A stretch of 64,000 nucleotides of DNA from assembly GCF_007747445.1 (NCBI RefSeq), contig NZ_CP036425.1, positions 682,001 to 746,000 on the forward strand. The letters run 5' to 3'. The first letter of the stretch is position 1; every line of letters starts with the position of its first letter. Positions 43,152 through 53,086 of this stretch are shown piece after piece. The notes below the pieces were generated by a model, which was not told the DNA's origin, did no database searches, and saw only the letters and a list, made by a program, of their open reading frames with translations. The translations under genes were made by a program, and so were the position numbers. The DNA comes from Poriferisphaera corsica. Its GTDB lineage: Bacteria; Planctomycetota; Phycisphaerae; Phycisphaerales; Phycisphaeraceae.

Positions 43152-44069
43152 ATGATGAATCAAGATGTCACAATTCGGCAACTGGAAGTGTTTGTGGTGA
43201 TTGCGAGGGAGGGGAATCTGACGCGGGCTGCGGAACTGTTGGGGATGACGCAGTCGGCGGCGAGTATGTCGTTGAAGCAGTTTGAGAATTTGTTGGGGTA
43301 TCCGGTTTTTAGTCGGGTGGGCAGGGGGCTGGTGCTGAATGATTTGGGGAGGCAGCTATTGCCGAAGTCGCAGCAGATCCTTGGGCAGTTAGAGGCGATG
43401 GTGAGTGAGGTTTATGATCAGGAGCATGTGCCGACGGGGCATGTGGTGATTGGTTGCAGTACGACGATTGGGAACTACCTTTTACCATCGTATTTGAAAG
43501 AGTTTTTGGATGAGCATGATGGGATTACGGTTTCGGTGCATGTTGGTAACACGAATGAGATTGCAAGGATGGTGCGACGGGGGGATGTGGATCTGGGATT
43601 GATTGAAGGCGAGTTGGTGGTTCATGATTTGTATGAGGAAGATTGGATGCGAGATCATCTGGTTGTGATCGTATCGCCTAATCATCGATTAGCAGGGAAG
43701 AAAAGGGTGAGTCAAGCGATGCTGTCGCGCGAGTCGTGGGTGATGCGAGAGATGGGTTCGGGGACACGGTCGACGGTATCGCAAGCGGCTGCGCGTCAGG
43801 GTTTGCAGATGGGACAGGTTGTAGAGATCGGGCATACAGAGGCGATCAAACGAGCGGTGGAGACGGGATTAGGTTTGAGTTGCTTGTCTGAGTTGGCGGT
43901 GAAGCGGGAATTGGAGGATGGGCGGTTAGCGGCGTTGCCGATGGATATGGGGGTGGATCGTTGGTTTCGTATGATCTGTGTGGATGGAGCGTCGGTGACG
44001 CCTTTGGTTGGGTATGTGATGCAGTGGATGCGTGATCTTGCGATGGAGTTGGGAGAGAAGCGAGTGTGA
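43152..44069 (+). CDS. LysR-family transcriptional regulator (YeiE/CysB-like)
   Basis: A 305-residue regulator. The winged helix-turn-helix is at residues 5-65 (IRQLEVFVVIAREGNLTRAAELLGMTQSAASMSLKQFENLLG), followed by a linker helix and the two-lobed effector domain from about residue 95 (GHVVIGCSTTIGNYLLPSYLKEFL). The effector-binding SCLS and GSGTRS segments match the group with YeiE and the sulfur regulators. Divergent neighbour yeiH is the probable target; sulfite or another sulfur anion is a reasonable but unproven inducer. ATG 43152 and 43155 are adjacent alternatives. Confidence 0.9.
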   Translation: MMNQDVTIRQLEVFVVIAREGNLTRAAELLGMTQSAASMSLKQFENLLGYPVFSRVGRGLVLNDLGRQLLPKSQQILGQLEAMVSEVYDQEHVPTGHVVIGCSTTIGNYLLPSYLKEFLDEHDGITVSVHVGNTNEIARMVRRGDVDLGLIEGELVVHDLYEEDWMRDHLVVIVSPNHRLAGKKRVSQAMLSRESWVMREMGSGTRSTVSQAAARQGLQMGQVVEIGHTEAIKRAVETGLGLSCLSELAVKRELEDGRLAALPMDMGVDRWFRMICVDGASVTPLVGYVMQWMRDLAMELGEKRV

Positions 44070-44082
44070 AGTTTTCAGTTGA

Positions 44083-44214
44083 GAGCGTCGTTGTTGGTTG
44101 GGATGGCTTGTGGGGGAAGTCACAAGAAAAATGGCAGCAGTTGTCGGGACACCCCGCCACCGGCGGTGGCGGGCTTGTGATGTGAGTGATATTACAAAAA
44201 TGTGTCGTTGGTTG
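44083..44214 (+). repeat. Diverged unit of the 72-bp repeat with hairpin
   Basis: GCGTCGTTGTTGGTTGG (about 44086-44102), a perfect hairpin CCCGCCACC, GGC, GGTGGCGGG (44153-44173), then ATTACAAAAATGTGTCGTTGGTTG (44191-44214). The same two modules, GTCGTTGG and hairpin plus CTTG, make up the tandem array at 41588. The stem differs from the array by paired changes. Confidence 0.7.
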
Positions 44215-44236
44215 AGAGGGTAAGGCGAGATGGGCA

Positions 44237-44266
44237 ATAAAAAACCTGCTGAAATGCAGCAGGTTT
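44237..44266 (-). terminator. Terminator of nusG
   Basis: A perfect 10-bp stem (AAACCTGCTG at 44242-44251 with CAGCAGGTTT at 44257-44266) is flanked by A and T runs. It lies 49 bases beyond the nusG stop and could also work for lysR from the other side. Confidence 0.88.
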
Positions 44267-44314
44267 TGGGTGGTTTTTTGATGTGAGTTGGAAGTTTGAT
44301 GACTTCCGGGGGTA

Positions 44315-45013
44315 CTACTCTTCGAATTTTTCGATGAGCCAGTATTCGAGTTCGACGGGGGTTGCGCGGCCGAAGATGGTGACGACGACGCGAACTTTGC
44401 CCTGGTCTGGGAGGAGTTCGTCGACGGTTGCTTCCATGTTTTCGAAAGGGCCGCCGGTGATCTTGACGTGGTCGCCGGGTGAGAATTCCATCTTGACGGT
44501 TGGCTGTTCTTCGGCAGGCTTCGAGGCGGCTTGCATCTTTTCAATCTCGGGGATTGACATAGGTGATGGGCGGCCTGCGGTGCCGATGAAGTCGCCGACG
44601 CCGGTGGTTTCTTTGATGAGGAAGAAGACGTCCTGCGGGATACGGCCATCGTTTTCGAGACGCATCTCGACGAAGACGTAGCCGGGGTAGAGTTTCTTCT
44701 CGATGATTTTTTGCTTGCCAGCCTTGATGGTCTTTTCTTTCTCGGTTGGGACGAGAATACGATTGACCAGATGGACGAAGCCTTCGATCTTGAGTTTCGA
44801 GAGAAGGGTTTGGCGAACGTAGTCTTCTTTATTGGAGGCGACACGCAGGACGAACCAGTTCATGCCGGGATAGACCATGGGTTCGTCTTCGGGTGCGATA
44901 TCATCACCGGGTTTCGGGCCGTCGGGTAGAGCGGGCGCGTTGCTATCGGTGGTCGCGTCTTCGGAGACGATTTCTTCAGGAGAATCGGTTGTGGGGTTGT
45001 CTTGCTCGCTCAT
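44315..45013 (-). CDS. nusG: Transcription termination/antitermination factor NusG
   Basis: A 232-residue elongation factor. After a 45-residue acidic leader, the NGN domain (MNWFVLRVASNKEDYVRQTLLSKLK, KKLYPGYVFVEM, GVGDFIGT) binds RNA polymerase, and the C-terminal KOW domain (FSPGDHVKITGGPFENMEATVDEL) contacts Rho or ribosomal protein S10. It follows secE, 63 bases apart, as usual. The rplK-rplA-rplJ-rplL genes that normally come next are absent; the strand switches to lysR instead. Confidence 0.94.
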   Translation of the reverse strand: MSEQDNPTTDSPEEIVSEDATTDSNAPALPDGPKPGDDIAPEDEPMVYPGMNWFVLRVASNKEDYVRQTLLSKLKIEGFVHLVNRILVPTEKEKTIKAGKQKIIEKKLYPGYVFVEMRLENDGRIPQDVFFLIKETTGVGDFIGTAGRPSPMSIPEIEKMQAASKPAEEQPTVKMEFSPGDHVKITGGPFENMEATVDELLPDQGKVRVVVTIFGRATPVELEYWLIEKFEE

Positions 45014-45076
45014 GGAGCCGACCTCTCAGTATGGCGTCTAATGGTTAGTTAGTACGGAGTTGCGGGTAGGTGGCGG

Positions 45077-45472
45077 TTAGCTTTGCAGCACACCGATTTG
45101 CGTGAAGATCCAGGCGAAGCTGATGTTGATGAGGAAGAGGATGGCAGCGAGTAGGAAGGTTCCGCCGATGACGACGATGGTGGAGCCGTAGACTTCCATT
45201 CTGCTGGGCCAATTGACCTTTTTCATTTCGGCTTCGGTGGCGATCATGAATTCGGCCACGTTGGGTTTGTTCATGATCCAGAAGAGCAGGATCCCCCAGA
45301 ATGCGACCATGGCCAGAGCCATACCGCCTTGCCAGTAGATGGTGTTCTGCTGGATGATGTCCATCTGTTTCCAGATGTAGAGGATGCCAGAAAGGACAAG
45401 CGTGCCAGCACCGATCCATGTCAGTGTGCGCGTCCAGTACCCCTCGCCGGGTTTGTATATTTTAAAAGCCAT
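45077..45472 (-). CDS. secE: Preprotein translocase subunit SecE
   Basis: A 131-residue membrane subunit that clamps the SecY channel. The conserved EMKKVNWPSR segment is at about residues 82-91, followed by the essential helix (TIVVIGGTFLLAAILFLINISFAWIF). Two extra hydrophobic helices precede it (residues 18-34 and 47-66), a three-helix form like that of enterobacteria. tRNA-Trp lies 117 bases upstream and nusG follows. Confidence 0.93.
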   Translation of the reverse strand: MAFKIYKPGEGYWTRTLTWIGAGTLVLSGILYIWKQMDIIQQNTIYWQGGMALAMVAFWGILLFWIMNKPNVAEFMIATEAEMKKVNWPSRMEVYGSTIVVIGGTFLLAAILFLINISFAWIFTQIGVLQS

Positions 45473-45588
45473 GTTTTTCTTACCGAATCTTTGACTTGAT
45501 TGAGAGGCGGATCAAATGTTTAGTTAAACCCCCGCATACTCACGAATCTAAACCTTTAAGCCGCAATCTCTTAGTAAAAAGAGAGAAA

Positions 45589-45661
45589 CACGGGTGAGAG
45601 GACTTGAACCCCTAACCTGCTGATTTGGAATCAGCTGCTCTGCCAATTGAGCTACACCCGT
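45589..45661 (-). tRNA. tRNA-Trp (CCA anticodon)
   Basis: On the minus strand a 7-bp acceptor stem (ACGGGTG with CACCCGT), D arm with AGCTCAATTGGCAGAGC, anticodon loop ATTCCAAAT giving CCA, and a GGTTCAAGTCC T arm are all visible. The discriminator base is G and CCA is not encoded. Trp is the standard tRNA before secE. Confidence 0.95.
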
Positions 45662-45929
45662 ATGTCAGTCGTATCCTGATCGGCTGTGGGTGACTCGAAA
45701 GCCTCACTTCCGGGGGATATGACAAGCCCTCCGAAATTGGAGGGCAGAGACATATATTACCGGTGTAGGGGGGGATACGTCAAGTATCAACCAATTCCCC
45801 ACAGGACTGTCTTTTGTGACAGGATGCTGTCGAAAGGGCTTTGTTTTTTTCTGTACGAGTGGAGTGGACGCGGGGTATGATAGCGGGCCGTTTTGAGGGG
45901 CACAGTCACAATAGCCGGAGATGAATGGT

Positions 45930-46853
45930 ATGGAAGAGAACACTTATGATTTGGCGACGGAGCCGGATGAGGTGGTGAGTGATGAGGTTGAGTTGGAACC
46001 TTTGGATTTCGATTTGATCTGTGTGCATTGTGAATACAATTTGCGTGGTGTGTTGCCAGATGGTGATTGCCCGGAATGTGGTGCAGCGATTGCGGATTCA
46101 TTAGGTGAGCGGACCTTGCGTTTTGCGCCGAATGAGTATTTAGAAGTGCTGAAGTCGGGCTTGTACTTTTTGCTTCTTTCGTTTGTCCTTTCGCTGTTTT
46201 TGATGGTGATGGGTTTTGCTGGCGGGCTTGCATCGGCGGGGATGGGGGTAGGACCAAAATCAATTCAGCTTATCATGTCGGTTGCTATGGTGCTGCCGCT
46301 AGCTGCACATGTTTTTGGCGCTTTAAAAACAGTAACAGTACACCAATACAATGCTGATGCTCCTCGGGCGCAGAAAACCGCAAAAGTTGGAACGATAATC
46401 TATGCAGCGACTGCATTGTTCTCAATGGTGTTAGGTGTTGTTTTAGTCGCAAGCAGTACCATGCCGACAGCAGGCGTTGCGATCGTTAGTGGTGTGGTTG
46501 ATGTCGTTAGCGGGATTGCGAGTGTCGTAGCGTATTACAGTTTGATTTATTACATATGCAAATTCCAGACGGGTATGCCGTTTTCGCCGCATATGAAATA
46601 TCCATGGCTTCCGAAGTTTGTTTTAATAACATACATCGTGCCAATTGTCATTGGCTTATTGGCGCTGTTGTTTTTAGGCGTATCTGCTGCGACAGGTAGT
46701 GGTGGGCTGTTTATTGGTCTCGGCGTAGTCATGGGTATCTTGGGACTCGCGGCAGGTGTCTTATTCCTTCTCTCGGCAATCTTCTCGATCATGTTGTATA
46801 TTCGTTTGCGAAGAACAATCGCAGATATCCAATCGGTGCAAGGGGCGTTTTGA
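45930..46853 (+). CDS. Zinc-ribbon polytopic membrane protein, unknown
   Basis: A 307-residue protein. Near residues 29-50 is a zinc ribbon CVHCEYNLRG ... CPECG, a form common on planctomycete membrane proteins. About seven hydrophobic helices follow from residue 75. GGAG at 45917-45920 is nine bases before ATG 45930, which I prefer over ATG 45921. It is on the opposite strand to the secE-tuf cluster it interrupts. Function unknown. Confidence 0.65.
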   Translation: MEENTYDLATEPDEVVSDEVELEPLDFDLICVHCEYNLRGVLPDGDCPECGAAIADSLGERTLRFAPNEYLEVLKSGLYFLLLSFVLSLFLMVMGFAGGLASAGMGVGPKSIQLIMSVAMVLPLAAHVFGALKTVTVHQYNADAPRAQKTAKVGTIIYAATALFSMVLGVVLVASSTMPTAGVAIVSGVVDVVSGIASVVAYYSLIYYICKFQTGMPFSPHMKYPWLPKFVLITYIVPIVIGLLALLFLGVSAATGSGGLFIGLGVVMGILGLAAGVLFLLSAIFSIMLYIRLRRTIADIQSVQGAF

Positions 46854-46873
46854 TTATTAAGTGATGACATATT

Positions 46874-46906
46874 AAAAGCCGCATGTTTAAAAGCATGCGG
46901 CTTTTT
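46874..46906. terminator. Bidirectional terminator between convergent genes
   Basis: AAAAGCCGCATG pairs with CATGCGGCTTTT (46874-46885 with 46894-46905), flanked by A and T runs, between stops at 46853 (plus) and 46912 (minus). Confidence 0.92.
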
Positions 46907-46911
46907 TGCAT

Positions 46912-47502
46912 TTATCGGGGGCCGTTTAAGAGGACGGCTTTGCGGAAGGTCATGCCAGAAACATTGCCGGTAAGCATGAAGCCGGAGTCGGACATCTCAT
47001 AAATTTCGATGTCGCTCAATACTTCATTACCTGAACCTACCGTACCTTCTTTGTCTTTTTCTTTGAAGACTGCAGAGCCGCCAGCTCCGAAGGTCCAGCC
47101 GCCATATTGGATGTCGTCGAGGATGTCTACGTTATTAAAGATCATGACCATGTTGTATTCACGTTGGCCGACACCGATACCGCCGCCGTAGCGCTCGACA
47201 CGCATGAAGCGGTCGGTGTCTTTCGTGTTGTCGTGGATGACACCGTAGCCATTGCCGAAGTTAGCGATGATGATACTAGTGCCGACACTGGAAAAGACGC
47301 CGTAGCCTGAAGCGTTTTGAATTTGCTCACGCGTCTCAGGGTACTGCTCGTAGAGGCGGCTGAGCGTTTCCTGCTGCATCTGAAGGATAGATTCACGCTG
47401 TTGCTCAGGGGTATCGCCTTTGGGGTGCATCGTGCATCCGGCAATCGAAACGAAGAGAGCGAGCGTGAAGAGGTATTGGGCTTTCAGTTGGGAGAGTCGC
47501 AT
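46912..47502 (-). CDS. SYLF-domain (YSC84-like) lipoprotein
   Basis: A 196-residue lipoprotein. The signal peptide ends in a lipobox SIAGC. The body follows the SYLF / Ysc84 pattern: ASGYGVFSSVGTSIIIANFGNGYGVIHDN, then RVERYGGGIGVGQREYNMVMIFNN and a Gly-rich barrel end (GGWTFGAGGSAVF). Eukaryotic members bind phosphoinositides; the bacterial role is unknown. AAGGA sits seven bases before ATG 47502; longer in-frame starts lack one. It lies between tRNA-Trp and rpmG, breaking the usual cluster. Confidence 0.85.
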   Translation of the reverse strand: MRLSQLKAQYLFTLALFVSIAGCTMHPKGDTPEQQRESILQMQQETLSRLYEQYPETREQIQNASGYGVFSSVGTSIIIANFGNGYGVIHDNTKDTDRFMRVERYGGGIGVGQREYNMVMIFNNVDILDDIQYGGWTFGAGGSAVFKEKDKEGTVGSGNEVLSDIEIYEMSDSGFMLTGNVSGMTFRKAVLLNGPR

Positions 47503-47607
47503 GAATGGATTCCTTTTGCAAAGTACTCCAACTCGTGGATTAGATCGGTGAGATTGCATGTGCGCAATCGTATGCATCATGTGTATGCGGAAATCCAGGA
47601 TAGGCAT

Positions 47608-47638
47608 AAAAAAACCGTGAACTTTTTAGGGTTCACGG
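47608..47638 (-). terminator. Terminator after rpmG
   Basis: CCGTGAAC at 47615-47622 pairs with GTTCACGG at 47631-47638, and the minus strand continues into a T-run (complement of 47608-47614). It lies about 120 bases beyond rpmG, upstream of the SYLF gene. Confidence 0.75.
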
Positions 47639-47760
47639 CATGGTTTTTATATTTCGCCGCCAAGGGTGTTGGCGATGATGTGATACGGGAATTTCTATGC
47701 AATACCGCGGCGAAGAAACGCCGTGATGCTGAAAGTGTTTACCCGTGAAGCACGGATCAA

Positions 47761-47940
47761 TTACTTACGTTTGATCTTGTGGAGGATGTGCTTGCGTTCA
47801 CGAGGGCAGTACTTTTTAAAGCCTGCTTTGACTTTATCGTCGATGCCGCCCTTGACGTTCACAGGCGTACGATAGTTCAAATCTTTGCATTCAGTACACT
47901 GAAGCCACACGTATTCGACTGCACCAGCTTTTTTAGCCAT
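47761..47940 (-). CDS. rpmG: Large-subunit ribosomal protein L33
   Basis: A 59-residue protein, shorter than the open frame around it. MAKKAGAVEYVWLQCTECKDLNYRT and FKKYCPRERKHILHKIKRK are clear L33. Cys15 and Cys18 form the first zinc pair and Cys45 half of the second; the fourth position is Glu48 in CPRE where zinc-binding forms have Cys. It may bind zinc weakly or not at all. It lies downstream of tuf on the same strand, as in many bacteria. Confidence 0.92.
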   Translation of the reverse strand: MAKKAGAVEYVWLQCTECKDLNYRTPVNVKGGIDDKVKAGFKKYCPRERKHILHKIKRK

Positions 47941-48113
47941 GATTCTTAACCCCATCTTACTAAGGGTGAAATTCGTCAGTTTCGTCTCATTTGGAGGCTG
48001 GATAGATCGAGGATCTGTGGCCCTGAGACGGTCGTACTCCCAGCTGCGGTGTTGTTCATCTTGCGGATGAAGGGGCAGGGGGGAGTTCGGTTGTATTGGC
48101 TCGGGGAGAGCCG

Positions 48114-48147
48114 AAAAACTGGGCCTTGGGCTTTCACCCAAGGCCAG
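48114..48147 (-). terminator. Terminator of tuf
   Basis: On the minus strand CTGGCCTTGGG, loop, CCCAAGGCCCAG forms an 11-bp stem with one bulge (48119-48130 with 48137-48147) followed by TTTTT. It is 57 bases after the tuf stop, so rpmG depends on readthrough or its own promoter. Confidence 0.85.
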
Positions 48148-48203
48148 TGAAAAATCAATTTCGTCGCTAAGCAAGCTTAGCTTGGCGTCATTGGCAGTGA
48201 AGA

Positions 48204-49409
<1,206 letters not shown>

Positions 49410-49627
49410 TGTTTGCGAACCTCCGCCAAATTGATCATTTCAATTTGGACTCATCTAGATGAAATACGGGCTATTCACATCTCGAATAAGCCCAAACGCG
49501 TTTCGGGAACCAGTCCGGGAAACGCCCCGGACGACGATCTTACACGTAGATCATTTGATTCATAAGACTGAATCTGAGATCAGTCAGCTCGGCCATTATA
49601 GCCTGTTGCGTTACTAATATCAGATAA

Positions 49628-49700
49628 AGCCACCCATGGGACTTGAACCCACGACCTCACCCTTACCAAGGGTGTGCTCTACCAACTGAGCTAGGGTGGC
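49628..49700 (-). tRNA. tRNA-Thr (GGU anticodon)
   Basis: On the minus strand GCCACCC with GGGTGGC form the acceptor stem. The D arm is AGCTCAGTTGGTAGAGC, the anticodon arm CACCC TTGGTAA GGGTG gives GGT, and the T arm is GTGGG TTCAAGT CCCAT. CCA is not encoded. It is the usual tRNA before tuf. Confidence 0.95.
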
Positions 49701-50567
49701 ACAACTGAGTGCTGCCGAGACAGCATAGCTATCTACTGCTATAAAACGCCTCTTTCTGCGTTTTGAAGCAGCATAAACTGCTATAGCCACATCGTGGCTT
49801 GCCGCAGGTTATTTACTCGCCTCGTCCAGCTAAATGCATTGCACTGAGCCAGATTAACCCGCCACCCGATCACAGCACGTTGACTTGCAGACCACCGTCC
49901 CGCTGCGCAAAGTCAAACTAAGCCATATCGTCATACGCTTGGCTGTAGCTGGAAAAAGTAACACTCCCATCACATCAAGTCAAACTGATCACTCGAGTTT
50001 GGGGGAAAAATCTTGATTATTTCAGCCTCAAACGGAATGTGCGAGCCAAACCTGCCAGTAGAAGGAATTCCTCCCGATTTCGTACCAATGTACAGAGCGA
50101 GAATCATATCAATTTAACAGGGAAGTTCAGGCTGCGTAAGCGGAGGTCGGGCCTGCAGGGAATTAATTCTTGTTCAGCGAGGTTAGATCTTGAAGCTCAG
50201 AATCAATATATAGAAGCGATGAGCGAAGATCATGCACGCTTAGTTCAAATATGGCACGATCAGGGCGCGGCGATGTTATCCCCAAGTTGTAGCAGCGTAT
50301 GGAAACTATGTGCAGCAGATGTGGATACCAATAATCGATCTAAATTGTTACTATTTTATGATTTAGAGCGATAATACCGATTGCATGGATTGTCATGACT
50401 TTACCGGTTAGATTTAGCTGGAACATGATATTCGTGACAGATTGAGCATTGTTCCAGACCCCATCTGGGCCTATCATAAAGATAACAGCAAGTATTCAAC
50501 TCGCGGTAATGCCGCGATGAGTGGGTTGAAATCAATCAACTCATTCAACATTGGAACTGAGGGAAGT
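49701..50567. other. 870-base region upstream of tRNA-Thr and the NifU-like gene
   Basis: The tRNA-Thr-tuf promoter (minus) and the NifU-like gene promoter (plus) must lie here. AAAACGC at 49743-49749 pairs with GCGTTTT at 49758-49764. ACTGCTATA occurs at about 49736 and again at 49777. A 111-codon frame from GTG 50039 has no homology and I do not accept it. Confidence 0.4.
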
Positions 50568-50837
50568 ATGAGTCAGCAAGCCCCCGAAAGCGCAAGCGGT
50601 GACGCTCGCAGCGTGCATGATCGGGTAGAAGAAATTATCGAACGCATCCGTCCTGCGATCCAAATGGATGGTGGTGACGTCGAGTTAGTTCGTATTACCG
50701 ATGAAAATGTCGTGTTGGTTCGCCTGCACGGTGCTTGTGTCGGTTGCCCATCAGCAAACATGACGCTGCAGATGGGGATAGAACGCAATGTGCGTGAAAA
50801 AGTGCCCGAAATCGTTGGCGTTGAACAGGTGCCCTAA
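50568..50837 (+). CDS. NifU C-terminal-type Fe-S scaffold protein
   Basis: An 89-residue protein. VEEIIERIRPAIQMDGGDVELVRI and the metal-binding CVGCPSANMTLQMGIE (CxxC) are the signature of the NifU C-terminal domain (NfuA type), which carries a transient 4Fe-4S cluster for transfer to client enzymes. GAGGGAA precedes ATG 50568; the longer in-frame start at 50442 lacks a ribosome site. It has no N-terminal A-type domain. It lies 158 bases before csrA. Confidence 0.92.
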   Translation: MSQQAPESASGDARSVHDRVEEIIERIRPAIQMDGGDVELVRITDENVVLVRLHGACVGCPSANMTLQMGIERNVREKVPEIVGVEQVP

Positions 50838-50995
50838 AGCGATTGCGGACATTTTGGGTTTTTCGTTCTGAGACAGCTCCGGTTCTGCTATGGCAGATCA
50901 CCATTGTTCAGGGATGAGTTTTTATCAGGCGGAGCCCTGAATGCTGTCACACGAACTTAGCGAAGGACTGCCACGGTCAGCCAGGAGGCACAACC

Positions 50996-51193
50996 ATGCT
51001 TGCTCTCACACGAAGAATCGGCGAAGAAGTTGTTATCGGGGATCCGAAAAATCCGCAGGGTGTTATCCGGGTTGTGGATATTCACGGCGATAAAGTGCGA
51101 TTGGCTTTTGATTTCCCAAGGGAAACGCAAATCAATCGGCGTGAGTTAGCTGACCAGAAAGCGGCGGGGATTAACCATAAGCCCAGAGATTAG
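50996..51193 (+). CDS. csrA: Carbon storage regulator CsrA
   Basis: A 65-residue RNA-binding dimer that blocks translation by covering GGA motifs near ribosome sites. MLALTRRIGEEVVIGDPKNPQGVIRVVDIHGDKVRLAFDFPRE is typical, except for a longer turn (DPKNPQGV) between strands two and three. AGGAGG lies eight bases before the ATG. No flagellar genes, a common neighbour, are visible. Confidence 0.93.
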   Translation: MLALTRRIGEEVVIGDPKNPQGVIRVVDIHGDKVRLAFDFPRETQINRRELADQKAAGINHKPRD

Positions 51194-51349
51194 TGGTGCA
51201 GGGTTTCATTCCCTCCCCCTCCCGCCCACACCATCTTCCAGCGGCCCTACCTCCTTTCACTTCTTACTCTAAATCACAATGTATTAACGAAGCATGAAGC
51301 CGTTTAGAGACAGCTTTGTCGCTATCCGTTTACGCTTTGAATTTAGAAA

Positions 51350-53023
51350 TCAGATATTGTCTGCTTGATTATCAGTATCACTTGGTTTGCTTGTTTTGTT
51401 TGGGCGTCTTAACCAATCAAAACGTTTCTCATGGCTCGTTGTGGGCCGGCCGGGGATCGGGTCTCTGGGGCCCGGCTTTGTCGCTGCATAAAAATGATGT
51501 CTGCGAGGGATGAGCAGCCCGCCAATAATCGTACATGTCAGACAGATAAGCATTAAGAAGAGGATGGTCGATTGATAGGCTGAATTAATGATGGAAAGTG
51601 TGATCTCGCGCAAGGCATCGAATTGATCTGGAGCATACTGTTGCAATGCATCAAAATCATCCTTATTGCCGCCGATGATTTTACGCATGATATAGCGGGT
51701 TTCGTGCCCATGATCAGCAGCTAATTCGTTGAGTAATCGATCCGCATGATGTTGATATACAGACCCTGCAATGGCGATACCTATCGCTGCGCCGATCATC
51801 GATGATGCTTTGAATAGGCCCGCAGCTCTGCCAGCATCATCATGAGAACTTGCCGCAAGTGCCGCCGCCGTGATTGGAGACGCGAACAGGCCAATCCCGA
51901 GTCCAATGAGAACAAATGGGCCGAGTAATCCAGCATAGCCCGCACTTTCTGATTTCATCGAGATAACAAGTAGTCCAATGGTGAGCATGATCATACCGAT
52001 TGTCGTCGGCGCTTTTGCGCCGATGCGATTATAGATAACCGAACCAATATTAAGTGTGATCAGAATCGAAAGTGTCGCAGGTAGTAGGAGTAAACCCGTT
52101 GATAAGGCGCTGTAGTTGCCGACGATTTCGAGATAAATTGCGGAGAAAAATAGGATCGAAGCAAAAGTGATGTTGGAAACTGCATTAACAAGATTGGCAC
52201 CCAAAAACGTGCGATCACAAAGCAGGTCGATTGCGAGGACAGGATTGCTGACCCGTTTTTCAATGATGATAAAAATGATCGCAAGAAGCAGACCGAAACA
52301 GAGCATTGAAAGGGTTAATGGAGAAAGCCATCCCGTGACGCCAGACTCAATTGCCGCATACGTGATGCCAAACATACTCAGCATGACGATGAGTGAGCCG
52401 ATGTAATCGATGCGCGGGAGTTCGGTGCTGTTTTTCGATTCTTTCAGAAAGGTTGTTGAGAGGAAAAGAATGATGCCGCCAAACGGGACCAGGATCCACA
52501 TGATCCATCGCCAATCTGCAATCTCCAGAACGAGCCCGCCGATCGCAGGGCCAATAGCCATCGCGAACCATGCGAGGCCAATCCATAGACCGATGGCAAT
52601 GGTGCGTTGTGGCGGGTGGAAGTTCACCTCGACAAGTGCAAGTGATGGAGGGAGTATGAGCGCACCGCCTATCCCCTGGATAGCCCGCGCGATAATGAGG
52701 ATTGTGATGTGATTTGTGAATCCGCCGATAAATGATCCGAGAATAAATAGAAGCAGACCAATATTCAGAACTCGCTTTCTGCCAAACACATCTGCAAGCC
52801 GTCCTGAAACAATGATAAGCCCGCCGCAAAGTGTGAAAACATTAACTGCCCATTGAAGCTCGTTAAGCGTGGCATTGAGCTGGTATTCAATGGGCGGTAA
52901 AGCAACGTTAAGAATCGTGGCTGATAACCAGACGAGCATGGCGCTAGCAATCAGAATTGATAAAACAATCACGCCACTTAATGTGTAGAAAAATGGTTTT
53001 TTGGGTCCCATTTGATTTTGCAT
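51350..53023 (-). CDS. DHA2-type MFS drug/proton antiporter
   Basis: A 557-residue transporter with about fourteen membrane helices, the EmrB/QacA form. Motif A appears as GRLADVFGRKRVLNIG near residue 75, with the motif C-like PAIGGLVLEIADWRWIMWI near residue 155. It lacks an EmrA-like partner nearby. The C-terminus is a polar tail. Substrate unknown; export of a hydrophobic compound is inferred from the family. Confidence 0.9.
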   Translation of the reverse strand: MQNQMGPKKPFFYTLSGVIVLSILIASAMLVWLSATILNVALPPIEYQLNATLNELQWAVNVFTLCGGLIIVSGRLADVFGRKRVLNIGLLLFILGSFIGGFTNHITILIIARAIQGIGGALILPPSLALVEVNFHPPQRTIAIGLWIGLAWFAMAIGPAIGGLVLEIADWRWIMWILVPFGGIILFLSTTFLKESKNSTELPRIDYIGSLIVMLSMFGITYAAIESGVTGWLSPLTLSMLCFGLLLAIIFIIIEKRVSNPVLAIDLLCDRTFLGANLVNAVSNITFASILFFSAIYLEIVGNYSALSTGLLLLPATLSILITLNIGSVIYNRIGAKAPTTIGMIMLTIGLLVISMKSESAGYAGLLGPFVLIGLGIGLFASPITAAALAASSHDDAGRAAGLFKASSMIGAAIGIAIAGSVYQHHADRLLNELAADHGHETRYIMRKIIGGNKDDFDALQQYAPDQFDALREITLSIINSAYQSTILFLMLICLTCTIIGGLLIPRRHHFYAATKPGPRDPIPGRPTTSHEKRFDWLRRPNKTSKPSDTDNQADNI

Positions 53024-53086
53024 GCAGCATCCCTACCCCTATCCATCGGCGAAATGTATCGCTTACTGATCAAGAGAGGGTATCTG

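Noticed and set aside
50039-50374. 111-codon frame from GTG
   Set aside because: No homology, no ribosome site and a weak start; kept as intergenic.
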